From Pusillimonas minor (GTDB taxonomy: Bacteria; Pseudomonadota; Gammaproteobacteria; Burkholderiales; Burkholderiaceae_B), in the NCBI RefSeq assembly GCF_014237865.1, contig NZ_JACJUU010000002.1, forward strand, positions 372,001 through 436,000: a stretch of DNA of 64,000 nucleotides. Direction: 5' to 3'. This document shows, in pieces, positions 27,150 through 38,665 of this stretch (position 1 is the first letter of the stretch; the number at the start of each line of letters is the position of its first letter). Under the pieces are notes generated by a model that was not told the origin of the DNA, ran no database searches, and saw only the letters and a program-made list of their open reading frames with translations. The position numbers were made by a program, and so were the translations under genes.

Positions 27150-29696
27150 TTGAGCGGCATGAAACCAGCGCAAGACCAAACGCAGGCTAAGTCAACCGAG
27201 GTCGGCCTCGATCGCCTGCTGAGTGCGTTTGCCGCGTACACCGTCCCCTTTGTGGTGGTGCTGTTTGCGCTGGGTACGCTCATCTACTGGGGGCGGGTCA
27301 GTTATTTTGCCTCGGGCGCGTTTCAGGCCATCCCCATGCTCGAAGGCGTAGTGCTGGCGCTATCGTTGGCCTTATTGCTAGTGGCTGCAGCCAGCCGTAA
27401 ATGGCTGTATGTGCTGTTTGCGGGTTGGCTGGTCGGCAATTTGCGGCTGACGGCATTGTCCATGGGCTGGGATACGCTCTGGCTGGGCCAGGCGGTACCC
27501 CTCACGCTGGTGCCGTTAATGCGCTCGGTCACCATTGCGCTGTATTACATCCTCACTTATGCGCTGTTCACGCAACTGTTCCGCGCCGAACTGGCCCAAA
27601 TTGGCTATGCCCGGTTGCAGGCCGTGGGCCGTTTCTCGGGCGTGGTGTTGCTGGTAGCCGCATTGGCGTTGCCTTACGATCAGTTTTTGTCCGTTATGTG
27701 GGCCGTGGTGGGCGCCTCTATTGCCTTGGTCGTGTTTTTGCTGGTTCAGGTCATTCGTTTAACGCGCGCCATCGAGGCCGTTTGGTATAGCGTGACCCTG
27801 GCTGTAGTTATTGCCATTGGTTCTGGGGCCATGGGCCTGTTTGCCTCGGCCCTGCATATCCAGCTGTTCGACGACACTGTCATGCACATTGCGGCGGCGT
27901 TTGTGTCCAGTTTGCTGATTGCGCTGGTGATTGCCAATAGCGAACGCAAAGAGCGTCATCATCGCATCAAGGCGCAGGCCGAACTTAGCCGCGTGTACAA
28001 CGTCGCCCCGGTGGGCTTGTTCACCCTTTCCATGAACGGCGCCCTGACGCGGGCCAACCCGGCGCTGCTGTCTATGTTGGGGGTGGCCAACCTTGAAGGC
28101 GAGCATGCCTTATGGGAAAACCACTTCGGCCGTCAGGCCTGGATCAAGCTGGTCGATCACCTGGAGCGCGATGGCGAGGTTGAGCTTGAAATGCAGAATC
28201 TGCGCCAGTCGCCCGACCAGAAGCGCAGTTCGTATCGGGTTAAGGCAGTGCTGGAGAACGACCAGATCGAAGGTTCGCTGCAAGATATCACCGGCCACGC
28301 CGATGCGATTTCACAACTGCGCATGCAGGCCAATCGCGACCCGCTCACCGATACGCTGAACCATCAGGGCATCGACGCCGAGTTGCGTGCAAGCCTTGAA
28401 CGCATGGCAGAGTGCGAGACCTACAAATTGGGTTACCTCGAGCTCAACTCTTTAAAAACCGTCAACAACCTTTACGGTAAAGCTGTGGGCGACGATGTAC
28501 TGCGGCAAATCTGCGAGCGCGTCAAAGAAATATTAGGTCTGAATGGTCAGATGGGCCGGCTGACCGGCTCCGAATTTTTGTTGTTCTTTACCAATGTCAC
28601 GCTCGAAAAGGCCCGTGAGCTGGCCCAGAAAATCATCGACGATTTGCTGGTGCGCCCACTGATGATTGGCGGTGCACCTTTCAAGTTCAAGTGTTCTATG
28701 GGTCTGGTCGAGCTTGAGCACGCCCATCTTGAGCCCGAAGATGCGATTGTGGTGGCCAAGCGCGCCGCTCGCATGGCGCGCACGTCGCAAACGGGCCAGG
28801 TGATGGTACAGCGCCACGATGCCCGCCAGTTGGCCGAGCAAGGCCAGGAGCTGCGGTTGCTGCGCGAATTCAACAGCGGGTTCTCGCCCGACGGCCTGTC
28901 ACTGGTGATGCAGCCTATCATGTCGTTAAGCGACCCTTTTAGCTCGCTGAATTTCGAAGTTTTGTTGCGCAAGCACGATCGCAATGGCAGGTTGGTGCCC
29001 ACCGGCAAAATTATTGCGGCGGCCGAAGAAAGCGGTGTCATGAGCCAGATTGACCGCTGGGTGGTCAACACAACATTAAGCTGGCTCGACGAAAACGCGG
29101 GCAAGCTCGACAACACGGCGTTTGTTTGCGTCAATTTAAGCGGCATGTCGTTAAATGACGAGCCCTTTGTTGAAGAGTTTTTTGCCACGTTCGAGCGTTA
29201 CGCTCATGTGGCCCGCAAGCTGCTGGTAGAAATTACCGAAACGGTGGCGTTGCACGATTTGGCCAGTACGCGCAGTTTTATTACGCGTTTGCAAAGCCTG
29301 GGGGCGCGTGTGGCGCTAGACGACTTTGGCGCCGGCTACACGTCGTTTGCATACCTTAAGCAATTGCCGGCCAATGCATTGAAGATCGATGGTGCGTTTA
29401 TTCGCAGCATGAATGACCACCCCACCGATGTAGCCATTGTGCGCGCCATTGTGACGCTGGCGCAAAGCCTGAACATGTTCACCATTGCCGAATGGGCGGA
29501 AGATATCCCTACCCTGCGTACCCTGAAAGACCTGGGTGTCGATTACGTGCAGGGTTATGTCATTTCGCAGCCGCAGTCGCCCGACTTGATTCCTCATGCT
29601 TCCAGCAGTGCCGGCTTTATCGATGATCACAAAACGCGGCAGTTTGTGGGCTACTATGTGCAGCCCAACCCAGACGATTCCAGTCGAACCCTGTAA
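27150..29696 (+). CDS. membrane PAS-GGDEF-EAL protein, probable c-di-GMP phosphodiesterase
   Basis: 848 residues from a TTG at 27150; an ATG at 27159 is three codons in. About seven or eight membrane helices fill residues 25-265, followed by a PAS domain (VAPVGLFTLSMNGALTRANP), a GGDEF domain whose signature is degraded to TGSEF (472-476), and an EAL domain with the motif as EVL (E603). The EAL catalytic set seems complete: N in CVNLSG, E in LVEITET, DD in ALDDFGAGYTS, K in LKIDGAF, E in AEWAED and Q in VQGYVIS. So it should hydrolyse rather than make c-di-GMP, with the GGDEF domain perhaps sensing GTP. The membrane part resembles MASE-type sensor regions but I cannot name it. Confidence 0.88.
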   Translation: MSGMKPAQDQTQAKSTEVGLDRLLSAFAAYTVPFVVVLFALGTLIYWGRVSYFASGAFQAIPMLEGVVLALSLALLLVAAASRKWLYVLFAGWLVGNLRLTALSMGWDTLWLGQAVPLTLVPLMRSVTIALYYILTYALFTQLFRAELAQIGYARLQAVGRFSGVVLLVAALALPYDQFLSVMWAVVGASIALVVFLLVQVIRLTRAIEAVWYSVTLAVVIAIGSGAMGLFASALHIQLFDDTVMHIAAAFVSSLLIALVIANSERKERHHRIKAQAELSRVYNVAPVGLFTLSMNGALTRANPALLSMLGVANLEGEHALWENHFGRQAWIKLVDHLERDGEVELEMQNLRQSPDQKRSSYRVKAVLENDQIEGSLQDITGHADAISQLRMQANRDPLTDTLNHQGIDAELRASLERMAECETYKLGYLELNSLKTVNNLYGKAVGDDVLRQICERVKEILGLNGQMGRLTGSEFLLFFTNVTLEKARELAQKIIDDLLVRPLMIGGAPFKFKCSMGLVELEHAHLEPEDAIVVAKRAARMARTSQTGQVMVQRHDARQLAEQGQELRLLREFNSGFSPDGLSLVMQPIMSLSDPFSSLNFEVLLRKHDRNGRLVPTGKIIAAAEESGVMSQIDRWVVNTTLSWLDENAGKLDNTAFVCVNLSGMSLNDEPFVEEFFATFERYAHVARKLLVEITETVALHDLASTRSFITRLQSLGARVALDDFGAGYTSFAYLKQLPANALKIDGAFIRSMNDHPTDVAIVRAIVTLAQSLNMFTIAEWAEDIPTLRTLKDLGVDYVQGYVISQPQSPDLIPHASSSAGFIDDHKTRQFVGYYVQPNPDDSSRTL

Positions 29697-29818
29697 GACG
29701 GGGGCTACACTGCACGAATGCTCGAAAGGTAAAGGAAACAGGATGGCCGGGAATACCCCGGCTTTTTGTTTATGCGCGTGAAGTACGCCGGCGTATGCAG
29801 ACGCCGGCTTTCGATGCC

Positions 29819-31171
29819 TTAGAGCTCGCCGTACGAGTGCAGCCCCGACAGGAACATGTTGACGCCCAGGAAGGCAAAGCTGGTGATGACCAGGCCAACC
29901 AGCGCCCAGTAGGCGGCCATAGCGCCGCGCAGGCCCTTCATGAGCCGCATATGTAGCCAGGCGGCATAGTTAAGCCACACAATAAGCGCCCAGGTTTCTT
30001 TAGGGTCCCATTGCCAGTAGGTGCCCCATGCGTCGGCTGCCCACAGCGCCCCCAAAATGGTGGCGACGGTAAAGAACGCAAAGCCAATGGCAATGGCCCG
30101 GTACATGATGTCGTCGAGGATCTCGAGCGAGGGCAGGCTTTTGGCGATGGGCCCGCGAAACGCCAGGATAGTGCCGACGATGACCGCGCCCAAACCGAAG
30201 TAAAGCATCCAGGTGGGCGACAGTTCGCGCGAACCGAACATGAGCGGCTCGGCGCACAGAATGGCGCCCAGCAAAAACAGCGGAATGAGCTTTTTACGCG
30301 ACTTGGTTTCGCCGTGCTCTTTGACCAGATACGCAAAGCCCACCATGGCAGCCAGCGAGAAGGTGCCGTACCCGATGAAGTTGGCCGGCACGTGGATTTT
30401 CATCCACCAGCTTTTAAGTGCTGGCACCAGAGGCTGGATTTCGAAGGCGTCCCGCGTGAAGGTGTACCACAGCAGGAAAATAACCGATGATGTGACCACC
30501 AGCAGCACAAAGCCGCCCAGCGCGCGCGTGGCGTAGCGACGTTCGTAGTACAGGTAGAACAGCGCCGTGATAATGGCAAACAGCACGAAGACTTCGTAGA
30601 GATTGCTGACCGGAATATGGCCGATGTCGGGGCCCAGCAAATGGCCCTCGCGCCAACGTACCAGCATGCCGGTGGTGCCGGCATATACGGCGCCCCAGGT
30701 TAAGGCCGTACCCATCCAGGCCGAGGTTTTGCTGAAAAACCCCGCCCAGTAGCACACCGTGGCCAGCACGAACAGCGCGCACATCCAGAGGATGGCAGAC
30801 TGTGACGAGAACAGATACTTCAGGAAGAATACCGATTCGGCCCGCGTGATGTCGCCCTGGTCGATGGGGCCGCCAGCCGCGTAAAGCCAGATGGCGAACA
30901 GCGCGCTGACCCCGGCGGCAATGAACAAGGTGCGCAGCGGGCGCCATAGCCACGCCATCCAGGCAACGCCGGGCACCGTGCCGACCAGAATGAACTTCTC
31001 GTAGATGTCCATGTTGTCGGGGAAGCGAACCAGTGCCCAGGCCGCGCCTGCGGCCAGCACGAGGAAAAACGCGATATCGGACCAGTCGGGTTTGCCGCGC
31101 AGCCCGCGGTCGTCGCCGCTGGCACTCATAGCGTCATCCCATGCAGGAGAAGAAACAGAAGTATCGGACAT
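29819..31171 (-). CDS. ccsA: cytochrome c biogenesis protein CcsA/ResC (System II; often annotated CcsB)
   Basis: 450 residues, polytopic inner-membrane haem-handling protein. The WWD-type signature is clear near the C-terminus (WGTYWQWDPKETWALIVWL), with histidines in flanking helices (KIHVPANFIGYG, AAWLHMRLMKG). With ResB it exports haem and attaches it to apocytochromes c. It starts 10 bases after resB ends, so the two form an operon. Naming differs between sources: the haem-handling WWD protein is CcsA in experimental work, while automated tools often label it CcsB. Confidence 0.93.
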   Translation of the reverse strand: MSDTSVSSPAWDDAMSASGDDRGLRGKPDWSDIAFFLVLAAGAAWALVRFPDNMDIYEKFILVGTVPGVAWMAWLWRPLRTLFIAAGVSALFAIWLYAAGGPIDQGDITRAESVFFLKYLFSSQSAILWMCALFVLATVCYWAGFFSKTSAWMGTALTWGAVYAGTTGMLVRWREGHLLGPDIGHIPVSNLYEVFVLFAIITALFYLYYERRYATRALGGFVLLVVTSSVIFLLWYTFTRDAFEIQPLVPALKSWWMKIHVPANFIGYGTFSLAAMVGFAYLVKEHGETKSRKKLIPLFLLGAILCAEPLMFGSRELSPTWMLYFGLGAVIVGTILAFRGPIAKSLPSLEILDDIMYRAIAIGFAFFTVATILGALWAADAWGTYWQWDPKETWALIVWLNYAAWLHMRLMKGLRGAMAAYWALVGLVITSFAFLGVNMFLSGLHSYGEL

Positions 31172-31181
31172 GGTGAGCCTC

Positions 31182-33236
31182 TTACGTCGACAGCTTTTTG
31201 ACGGCTGTCTGGAATCGGTCGAATTCGTGGTTGAAGTCGAGGTTACGGCGCTGGGATGTCATGGCGGCCAGCCAATGGCTGCCCGTGCCCTGGGGTTGTA
31301 TCCAGACCCAGATACGGCGGTCGCGTACGTAGAACATTGAAAACACGCCAATAACCAGGAACAAACACCCCAAATATACGGTGTTTTTGCCTGGGCTGCG
31401 CGCCACCTGGAACACGCTGGCTTCGATGTGGTTGAAGTTGGTGGGGGTAAGCAGCACGGGCGCGGGGTAGTCGGTCAGGTTGGCCAGCGCCAGCAATGCC
31501 TGCTGCAACCACTGGGTTTCGCGCGGGCCGTCGGCGCCTTCGTAGTTAATGGGCGCAAGCCCCCGGCGAGCGCGGTCGATGTCGCGCAACCGCGTGAGCG
31601 AGAGCTGGATCATGGGGACGGCAAAGCTCAGGAAGCGCTCGCGTTCGGCGTCGGGCACGCGCGCCAGAATGGCGTTGAAGCCGCCGGCGGCAAAGGCTTC
31701 GAGGGCACCGGCCGCAGCGCTTTCCAGCAATGCGCGCTGTTCGGGGCTGGACGAGTTTTCGGCTGCAAACGCAACGGCTGCTTCGTTGCGCAGTGCCGGG
31801 TCGTTCAGGGCGGCCCGCAAATCCATAAAGGCGTTCAGCGAGCTGTTGCTGTCGGCCGGAATGCGAATGTACTGGTAGTTGTCGGACGCATTGCGACGCA
31901 CACCTGCCAGAAATACCGGCCCGCCGTCGAGCACCATGGGCATCATGTAGTTGTTGTATTCGTAAGATTGGCCATCGGCGCCAATAAGACGGTACTGGAC
32001 GCTGGGCCCCACGTTGCGCAGGTTTTCTTGGCGTGTGCTGGTGGCACTGCCCGTGACCGAGGCGACGTGCTCGAGCACAGCACGTGGCTGCGGGTCGGCA
32101 TTGACCTGAAGGTTTTCGACGTTGATGACGCGCAAGCCGGAGACCTCGAGGCGCAGCGGTGTAGGCTGCGTGCTGGCGTTAAGGGTAATGTCGGCCCGGT
32201 CGCCGACGGTGGATGACACGTCGAAGGTGTCGCGTGCGGTGCCGGTAAGCGGGTAGGCTTTGAAGTCGACCGAGCTGCCGCCGTCGTCGAAGCTGGACTG
32301 ATACACCGTGACGCCCTTGTAGCGCAACGGTTCATTGACTTCGATGACGCGCTCGAAACGCGCGTTGGTTTCGGGGTCGTGGACTTCGACGTAGCTTTTG
32401 AAGCTGCTGGGCATGCCTGTTGAGTAGTACTCGACGTCGAACTTGGCCAGCTTGATGGAGAACGGCAGCGGCTGCACCAGCACGCCCTCGCCTGTTGACA
32501 CAATGCCGTGGCTGCTTTGGCCGCCTTCGGGGACCAGCATGTTGGCCCGATAACTGGGGTTGGCCGCCGACAGGCGCCCCGATTCGGGGACATCGGCAAT
32601 AAGCATGTTTTCGGTGATGGGCGCTTTGCCGCCCAGCCACACCTGCAGGCGAACCGGAAGCTCGCTGTCGAGAATGCCGCCGACACAAATGACGACAATA
32701 GAAGCGTGGGCAAAGATATAGCCCAGTTTATTGGAGCTCCCCTTCTTGGCGGCGATCAGGCGGCTGTCGCCGTCGATGCGTACTTTGACCTTGTAGCCTT
32801 GTTTTTCGAGCAGTTGCTGCAGACGCCCTGCACCCGCCTCGACCGTCTGGCTGCTGCTGGCTTCGACTTTGTGATGAAAGGCCCGCAGGCTGCTGCCACG
32901 GACATGCTCGCGAAACGAGCGCATGTCTTTGACCATTTTTGGGGTGTTGCGTAGCAGGCACAGCGAGGTCGAAACGACCAGAAACGCCATGATCAGCAAA
33001 AACCACCAGCTGTTGTACACATGCCAGATGGCGAAAGTATCGAAGAGTGCGTACCAAAACGGACCGAACTGATCGATGTAGGTGGCCGAAACCTGGTTTT
33101 GTGGCAACACCGTGCCAATAATACTGGCCACACAGATGAACACCAGCAGGCTGACGGCAAAGCGCATCGAGCCCAGGAGTTCGAGGAAATCTGCGCCCCA
33201 TTGACGCGAGGAGGAAGCTTGATTCACGGGATGCAA
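31182..33236 (-). CDS. resB: cytochrome c biogenesis protein ResB (Ccs1)
   Basis: 684 residues. Three N-terminal membrane segments (FAVSLLVFICVASIIGTVL, WWFLLIMAFLVVSTSLCLL and IFAHASIVVICVGGIL) precede a large periplasmic domain, and a fourth helix lies near the C-terminus (YLGCLFLVIGVFSMFYVRD). The ResB signature FxYxWxSxxPxx-like region (YKGVTVYQSSFDDGGSS) is recognisable. Partner of CcsA in System II cytochrome c maturation; upstream of ccsA, downstream of the cytochrome c4 gene from which a terminator separates it. Confidence 0.93.
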   Translation of the reverse strand: MHPVNQASSSRQWGADFLELLGSMRFAVSLLVFICVASIIGTVLPQNQVSATYIDQFGPFWYALFDTFAIWHVYNSWWFLLIMAFLVVSTSLCLLRNTPKMVKDMRSFREHVRGSSLRAFHHKVEASSSQTVEAGAGRLQQLLEKQGYKVKVRIDGDSRLIAAKKGSSNKLGYIFAHASIVVICVGGILDSELPVRLQVWLGGKAPITENMLIADVPESGRLSAANPSYRANMLVPEGGQSSHGIVSTGEGVLVQPLPFSIKLAKFDVEYYSTGMPSSFKSYVEVHDPETNARFERVIEVNEPLRYKGVTVYQSSFDDGGSSVDFKAYPLTGTARDTFDVSSTVGDRADITLNASTQPTPLRLEVSGLRVINVENLQVNADPQPRAVLEHVASVTGSATSTRQENLRNVGPSVQYRLIGADGQSYEYNNYMMPMVLDGGPVFLAGVRRNASDNYQYIRIPADSNSSLNAFMDLRAALNDPALRNEAAVAFAAENSSSPEQRALLESAAAGALEAFAAGGFNAILARVPDAERERFLSFAVPMIQLSLTRLRDIDRARRGLAPINYEGADGPRETQWLQQALLALANLTDYPAPVLLTPTNFNHIEASVFQVARSPGKNTVYLGCLFLVIGVFSMFYVRDRRIWVWIQPQGTGSHWLAAMTSQRRNLDFNHEFDRFQTAVKKLST

Positions 33237-33241
33237 TTCAT

Positions 33242-33272
33242 AAAAAAAGGGGGCGCCGGTAAAAGCCCCCCC
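33242..33272 (-). terminator. rho-independent terminator of the cytochrome c4 gene
   Basis: On the minus strand a GGGGGC/GCCCCC stem with a 10-base loop is followed by seven T residues (33248 down to 33242). It lies between the cytochrome c4 stop and the resB start, so resB-ccsA probably have their own promoter or depend on read-through. Confidence 0.7.
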
Positions 33273-33286
33273 TATGTGACCGGCTA

Positions 33287-33306
33287 ATGCAGAATTAGTT
33301 CTGCAT
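33287..33306. other. perfect 8-bp hairpin after cytochrome c4
   Basis: ATGCAGAA (33287-33294) pairs with TTCTGCAT (33299-33306) with a 4-base loop, just past the cytochrome c4 stop and before the U-tract hairpin. It may protect the mRNA 3' end or be a regulator site for resB. Confidence 0.45.
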
Positions 33307-33318
33307 AAAGCGGTTCAG

Positions 33319-34017
33319 TTAGCGCAGACCAGCCGCATAGTCGGCAACGGCCGAAATATCGGAGTCGGACATGCGGTCGGCGATGTCGTGCATCATGGGG
33401 CTGTTGGCGCGGTCGTTGCTGCGGAAAAGCTTGAGTTGCTCTTCGAGGTAGCTGGGAAACTGGCCTGCCAGACGCGGGAACTGGCTGGGAATGCCCATGC
33501 CGTCAGCCGAGTGACATGCCGCACAGGCAGGTACGCCGCGCTCGGCCAGGCCGCCGCGCCAAATGTGTTGACCACGCTCCATGGAGCCTTCTTTGGTGGC
33601 TGTGGCTGCCTTTTCGAAGTCGAGCTTTTGCAGCGACAGGTAGTAGGCAACGTTTTTGATGTCGTCTTCGGACAGCGGCGTAGCGATGGCTGTCATGACC
33701 GAATTGGCGCCACCGGCGGCACGACGGGCGGGTTGAGCGCCGTCTTTGCCTTGGAAGTCGCGCAGTTGCTTGGCGATGTATTCGTGGGCCATGCCGGCCA
33801 GGTTGGGGTTGACGGGCAGTGTGCTGTTGCCGGCTGCGCCGTGGCACGAGGCACAGGCAAGAATGCCGCGCGAAGCGTCGCCGTTGGCGTAAAGCTGTTC
33901 GCCCTTGGCGGCGTCGGGTTTTGAGACGATAACGTCAGCAGCGTGGCTGACGCCAAGAAGGGAAGAGCCCAGCAATAAACCACTGGCCACAAGCATTTTG
34001 GAAAGCGTACGCTTCAT
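33319..34017 (-). CDS. dihaem cytochrome c (c4 family)
   Basis: 232 residues from the ATG at 34017 (MKRTLSKMLVASGLLLGSSL, signal peptide ending near SHAAD). An earlier in-frame start at 34080 precedes the signal peptide and is unlikely. Two haem-binding CxxCH motifs are present, CASCHGAAG and CAACHSADG, each with a downstream Met ligand candidate, the layout of cytochrome c4, an electron carrier to terminal oxidases. It lies just upstream of resB-ccsA, which would mature it, and divergent from engB-hemB. Confidence 0.92.
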   Translation of the reverse strand: MKRTLSKMLVASGLLLGSSLLGVSHAADVIVSKPDAAKGEQLYANGDASRGILACASCHGAAGNSTLPVNPNLAGMAHEYIAKQLRDFQGKDGAQPARRAAGGANSVMTAIATPLSEDDIKNVAYYLSLQKLDFEKAATATKEGSMERGQHIWRGGLAERGVPACAACHSADGMGIPSQFPRLAGQFPSYLEEQLKLFRSNDRANSPMMHDIADRMSDSDISAVADYAAGLR

Positions 34018-34114
34018 GAAGACCTCGATGGATCGCGATTTAAAAATAGCCGCAACAGTTTCAAACCTGCAATTATACAATAGCGTTTAAATTAAACCTG
34101 ATCAGGTACCGCCA

Positions 34115-35751
<1,637 letters not shown>

Positions 35752-35825
35752 ACGGCGCAGTTTAGGGTCGCAGCAGCCCGGCCTTGTGTGCGGTCAGCTT
35801 TGCATGCGGGCCGTTTGCGTGGCAC

Positions 35826-35873
35826 TAAAAAGAACCCCTGAAATTGGCCTGGTCAAGGCCGGTTTCAGGGGTT
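35826..35873 (-). terminator. rho-independent terminator of topB, shared with hemB
   Basis: AACCCCTGAAA (35833-35843) pairs with TTTCAGGGGTT (35863-35873), extended inward by six pairs including two G-U. On the minus strand it runs into CTTTTT, a good U tract for topB. On the plus strand it has no U tract but may still stabilise the hemB 3' end. Confidence 0.7.
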
Positions 35874-35921
35874 CAGTGGTTATGGATTGCACACCGTTTA
35901 TTGGCCGCCGGGGCGCCCTAA

Positions 35922-38627
35922 TCAAAACGGTGGGTCGTCGTCATCTGCTGTTGCGGCGACCGCCTTTGTGGCTTTTTTGGCGGCGGTTTTTTTAGCGGCC
36001 GTTTTGGTTGTTTTGGCGGCGGCCTTCTTGGCTGTCGCTTTCTTGGCGGCGGTCTTTTTGGCCGCAGTTTTCTTTACAGCTGCAGTTGCCGTGCCGGCGT
36101 CGTCGGCCCCGGCAGCGACAGCGGCAGTCTTGCTAGCCGTTTTCTTGGCTGCGGTTTTCTTGGCACCGGCCTTTTCGGGCCGGGCTTCGAATTCGAAGCC
36201 GATTTTGCCGTTGGCCTGTTTGACCAGAAACGCCTTGAATTTGCGATTGGTACGGCTGGAGACAAAGCCATCCAGCAAGTCGGTTTTGCCGTCGGCCAGC
36301 AACTTCTGCATTTGGGCGGCGGCAATTTCTTGCTGCAAAATAACCTTGCCCGAGCGGAAGTCGCACGACTTTTCGGGGCCAATGGATTTTTCGCAGACAT
36401 AGTTCATGCCGTGTTCGAATACCCGACCGCCGCATTTGGGGCAGGCCCCCAGCGGCGTGTGGCCCGAAAAGTCTACAGCCTCTTCGTTGTCGGCATCGTT
36501 CTGGCCAAAATCGAACTCGAGCTTGTAGTCGTCGGTAATGCGCAAAAGCGCAGCAAAAGGTCGCCCCATTTTGCTGATGAAGCCCGACAGCGGGCCGAGC
36601 GTGCGCTCTTTAAGCAGCGCTTCGACTTCAGGCACCTCGAAGGTGCGGCCACCCGGGTGCTTGCCGATAGAAAAGTCGCAGACGGTGCAGGCGTACCGAC
36701 GATAGTTTTCTTTAACCACCCCACCGCATTTCGGGCAAGGTGTGCTTAGCGTTGCGTAGTCGCCGGGGACGGTATCGCGTTCGTACTCTTTGGCGCGCTT
36801 GACGATGATTTGTGTGATTTGCGCAATTTCGCGCATAAATTCGTCGCGGTCGAGCTGGCGTTGCTCGATTTGTTTCAGGCGTTGTTCCCATTCGCCGGTC
36901 AGTTCGGGCGATGTCAGTTCGCTAACGCCAAGGCCCGACAGCAGCGTCATGAGCTGGCGTGCCTTGGCGCTGGGCACCATTTCGCGCCCTTCGCGGCGCA
37001 AATAACCCTCATTCAGCAAGCCTTCGATAATGGCCGCGCGGGTTGCCGGTGTGCCCAAACCGCGCTCAGACATTGCTTCGCGCAGGGCTTCGTCATCAAT
37101 AAGCTTGCCGGCGCCTTCCATGGCCGACAGCAGCGTGGCCTCGGTGAAACGGGCGGGCGGCTTGGTGACCAGGTCGCGGGCTTCGATCTCGTCGGTTTTG
37201 ACGGTTTCGTTTTGTGCGACAGCCACCAGGGTGGTGTCGTCGCCTTGCGCGTCGCGGCCGTAAATAGCCAGCCAGCCGGGCGACACCAGTACCTTGCCCT
37301 CGGTTTTGAAGTGGTGGCCCGACACTTCGGTAATACGGGTAGTGACGCGGAACTCGGCCGCCGGGAAAAACACCGCCATGAAGCGACGCGTGACCAGTTC
37401 GTAAATTTTGCTTTCGGCCTCGCTCAGGTCTTTGGGGACCTGCATCGTTGGAATAATGGCAAAGTGGTCTGACACCTTCTTGTTGTCGAAGATGCGTTTG
37501 TTGGGTTTGATCCAGCCCGACTTGTGCAACTGCTTGGCAAACGGTTGCATACCCGCCGCCACATTGGACTGGGCGTCGGCCAGCGCGGCCACGGTGTCTT
37601 TGACCGTGGGCAGGTAGTCTTCGGGCAGGTAGCGCGAATCGGTACGAGGGTAGGTCAGCGCCTTATGGCGTTCGTACAGGGTTTGCGCCAGTGCCAGCGT
37701 GGCCTTGGCCGAAAACCCGAAGCGCGAGTTGGCCTCGCGCTGCAACGATGTCAGGTCGAACAGCGCGGGTGACATCTGTGTGGTGGGCTTGGACTCTTCG
37801 GTGACTTTGCCTGGCTGGTTGCGGCAGGCGGCCACAATGGTTTGCGCTGCCGTTTTCGACCACAGGCGCGAGTCGCGTTGTTCGGGGTCTTGTTCGTTTT
37901 TAACGAATTTGGGGTCGAACCAGCGGCCGGTATAAAACCCTGCTGCGGCCACAAACGTGGCGTGTACTTCCCAATAGTCGCGCGACTGGAACTTGCGAAT
38001 GCGTTCTTCGCGTTCCATAACAATAGCCAGGGTGGGCGTTTGCACCCGACCCACGGGCGTTTTAAAGAAGCCGCCGTCTTTGCTATTGAAGGCTGTCATG
38101 GCCCGCGTGCCATTAATACCCACCAGCCAGTCGGCCTCGGCGCGCGACCGTGCGGCGGCCTCAAGGGGCTTGAGATCGTCGTCGTCGCGCAGTTTGTCGA
38201 AGGCCTCGCGAATGGCCGATTGCGTCATGGATTGCAGCCAAAGCCGCTTGATGGGCTTGTTGACGCCTGCGTACTGCACGATATAACGGAAAATCAGCTC
38301 ACCTTCACGCCCCGCGTCGCAGGCGTTAATAATGGCGCCGACATCCTTGCGCTTGAGCAGCTTGACCAGCAGTTTCAGACGCTCGCTGGAACGTTTGTCG
38401 GCCGGGCCCAGCTCGAATTGCGGTGGGATGACCGGCAGATGGGCGAAGCTCCATTTGCCGCGCACAGGATCGTTGGGGGCGACCAGGCTCAGCAGGTGGC
38501 CGATGCTGGAGGCCAGCACATATTGATCATTTTCGAAATAATCCCCCTCGCGCGAAAACCCGCCAAGGGCGCGCGAAATATCAAGGGCAACCGAGGGCTT
38601 CTCGGCAATAATCAGCGTTTTAGTCAT
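35922..38627 (-). CDS. topB: DNA topoisomerase III with lysine/alanine-rich tail
   Basis: 901 residues from the ATG at 38627 (MTKTLIIAEKPSVALDISRA); an earlier start at 38657 is less likely. Type IA topoisomerase with TOPRIM domain (INACDAGREGELIFRYI), active-site tyrosine region (ALTYPRTDSRYLPEDY), and DNA-binding domains. Two zinc-finger-like segments follow (CPKCGGVVKEN with CTVCDF, and CPKCGGRVFEHG), then a histone-H1-like tail of repeated KKTAAKK units in the last 80 or so residues. It relaxes and decatenates DNA. Downstream of smg and gluQ on the same strand. Confidence 0.95.
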   Translation of the reverse strand: MTKTLIIAEKPSVALDISRALGGFSREGDYFENDQYVLASSIGHLLSLVAPNDPVRGKWSFAHLPVIPPQFELGPADKRSSERLKLLVKLLKRKDVGAIINACDAGREGELIFRYIVQYAGVNKPIKRLWLQSMTQSAIREAFDKLRDDDDLKPLEAAARSRAEADWLVGINGTRAMTAFNSKDGGFFKTPVGRVQTPTLAIVMEREERIRKFQSRDYWEVHATFVAAAGFYTGRWFDPKFVKNEQDPEQRDSRLWSKTAAQTIVAACRNQPGKVTEESKPTTQMSPALFDLTSLQREANSRFGFSAKATLALAQTLYERHKALTYPRTDSRYLPEDYLPTVKDTVAALADAQSNVAAGMQPFAKQLHKSGWIKPNKRIFDNKKVSDHFAIIPTMQVPKDLSEAESKIYELVTRRFMAVFFPAAEFRVTTRITEVSGHHFKTEGKVLVSPGWLAIYGRDAQGDDTTLVAVAQNETVKTDEIEARDLVTKPPARFTEATLLSAMEGAGKLIDDEALREAMSERGLGTPATRAAIIEGLLNEGYLRREGREMVPSAKARQLMTLLSGLGVSELTSPELTGEWEQRLKQIEQRQLDRDEFMREIAQITQIIVKRAKEYERDTVPGDYATLSTPCPKCGGVVKENYRRYACTVCDFSIGKHPGGRTFEVPEVEALLKERTLGPLSGFISKMGRPFAALLRITDDYKLEFDFGQNDADNEEAVDFSGHTPLGACPKCGGRVFEHGMNYVCEKSIGPEKSCDFRSGKVILQQEIAAAQMQKLLADGKTDLLDGFVSSRTNRKFKAFLVKQANGKIGFEFEARPEKAGAKKTAAKKTASKTAAVAAGADDAGTATAAVKKTAAKKTAAKKATAKKAAAKTTKTAAKKTAAKKATKAVAATADDDDPPF

Positions 38628-38665
38628 TGTGTTCCAGTAACTGCGGGTTGGCAGCAATAGCGCGG

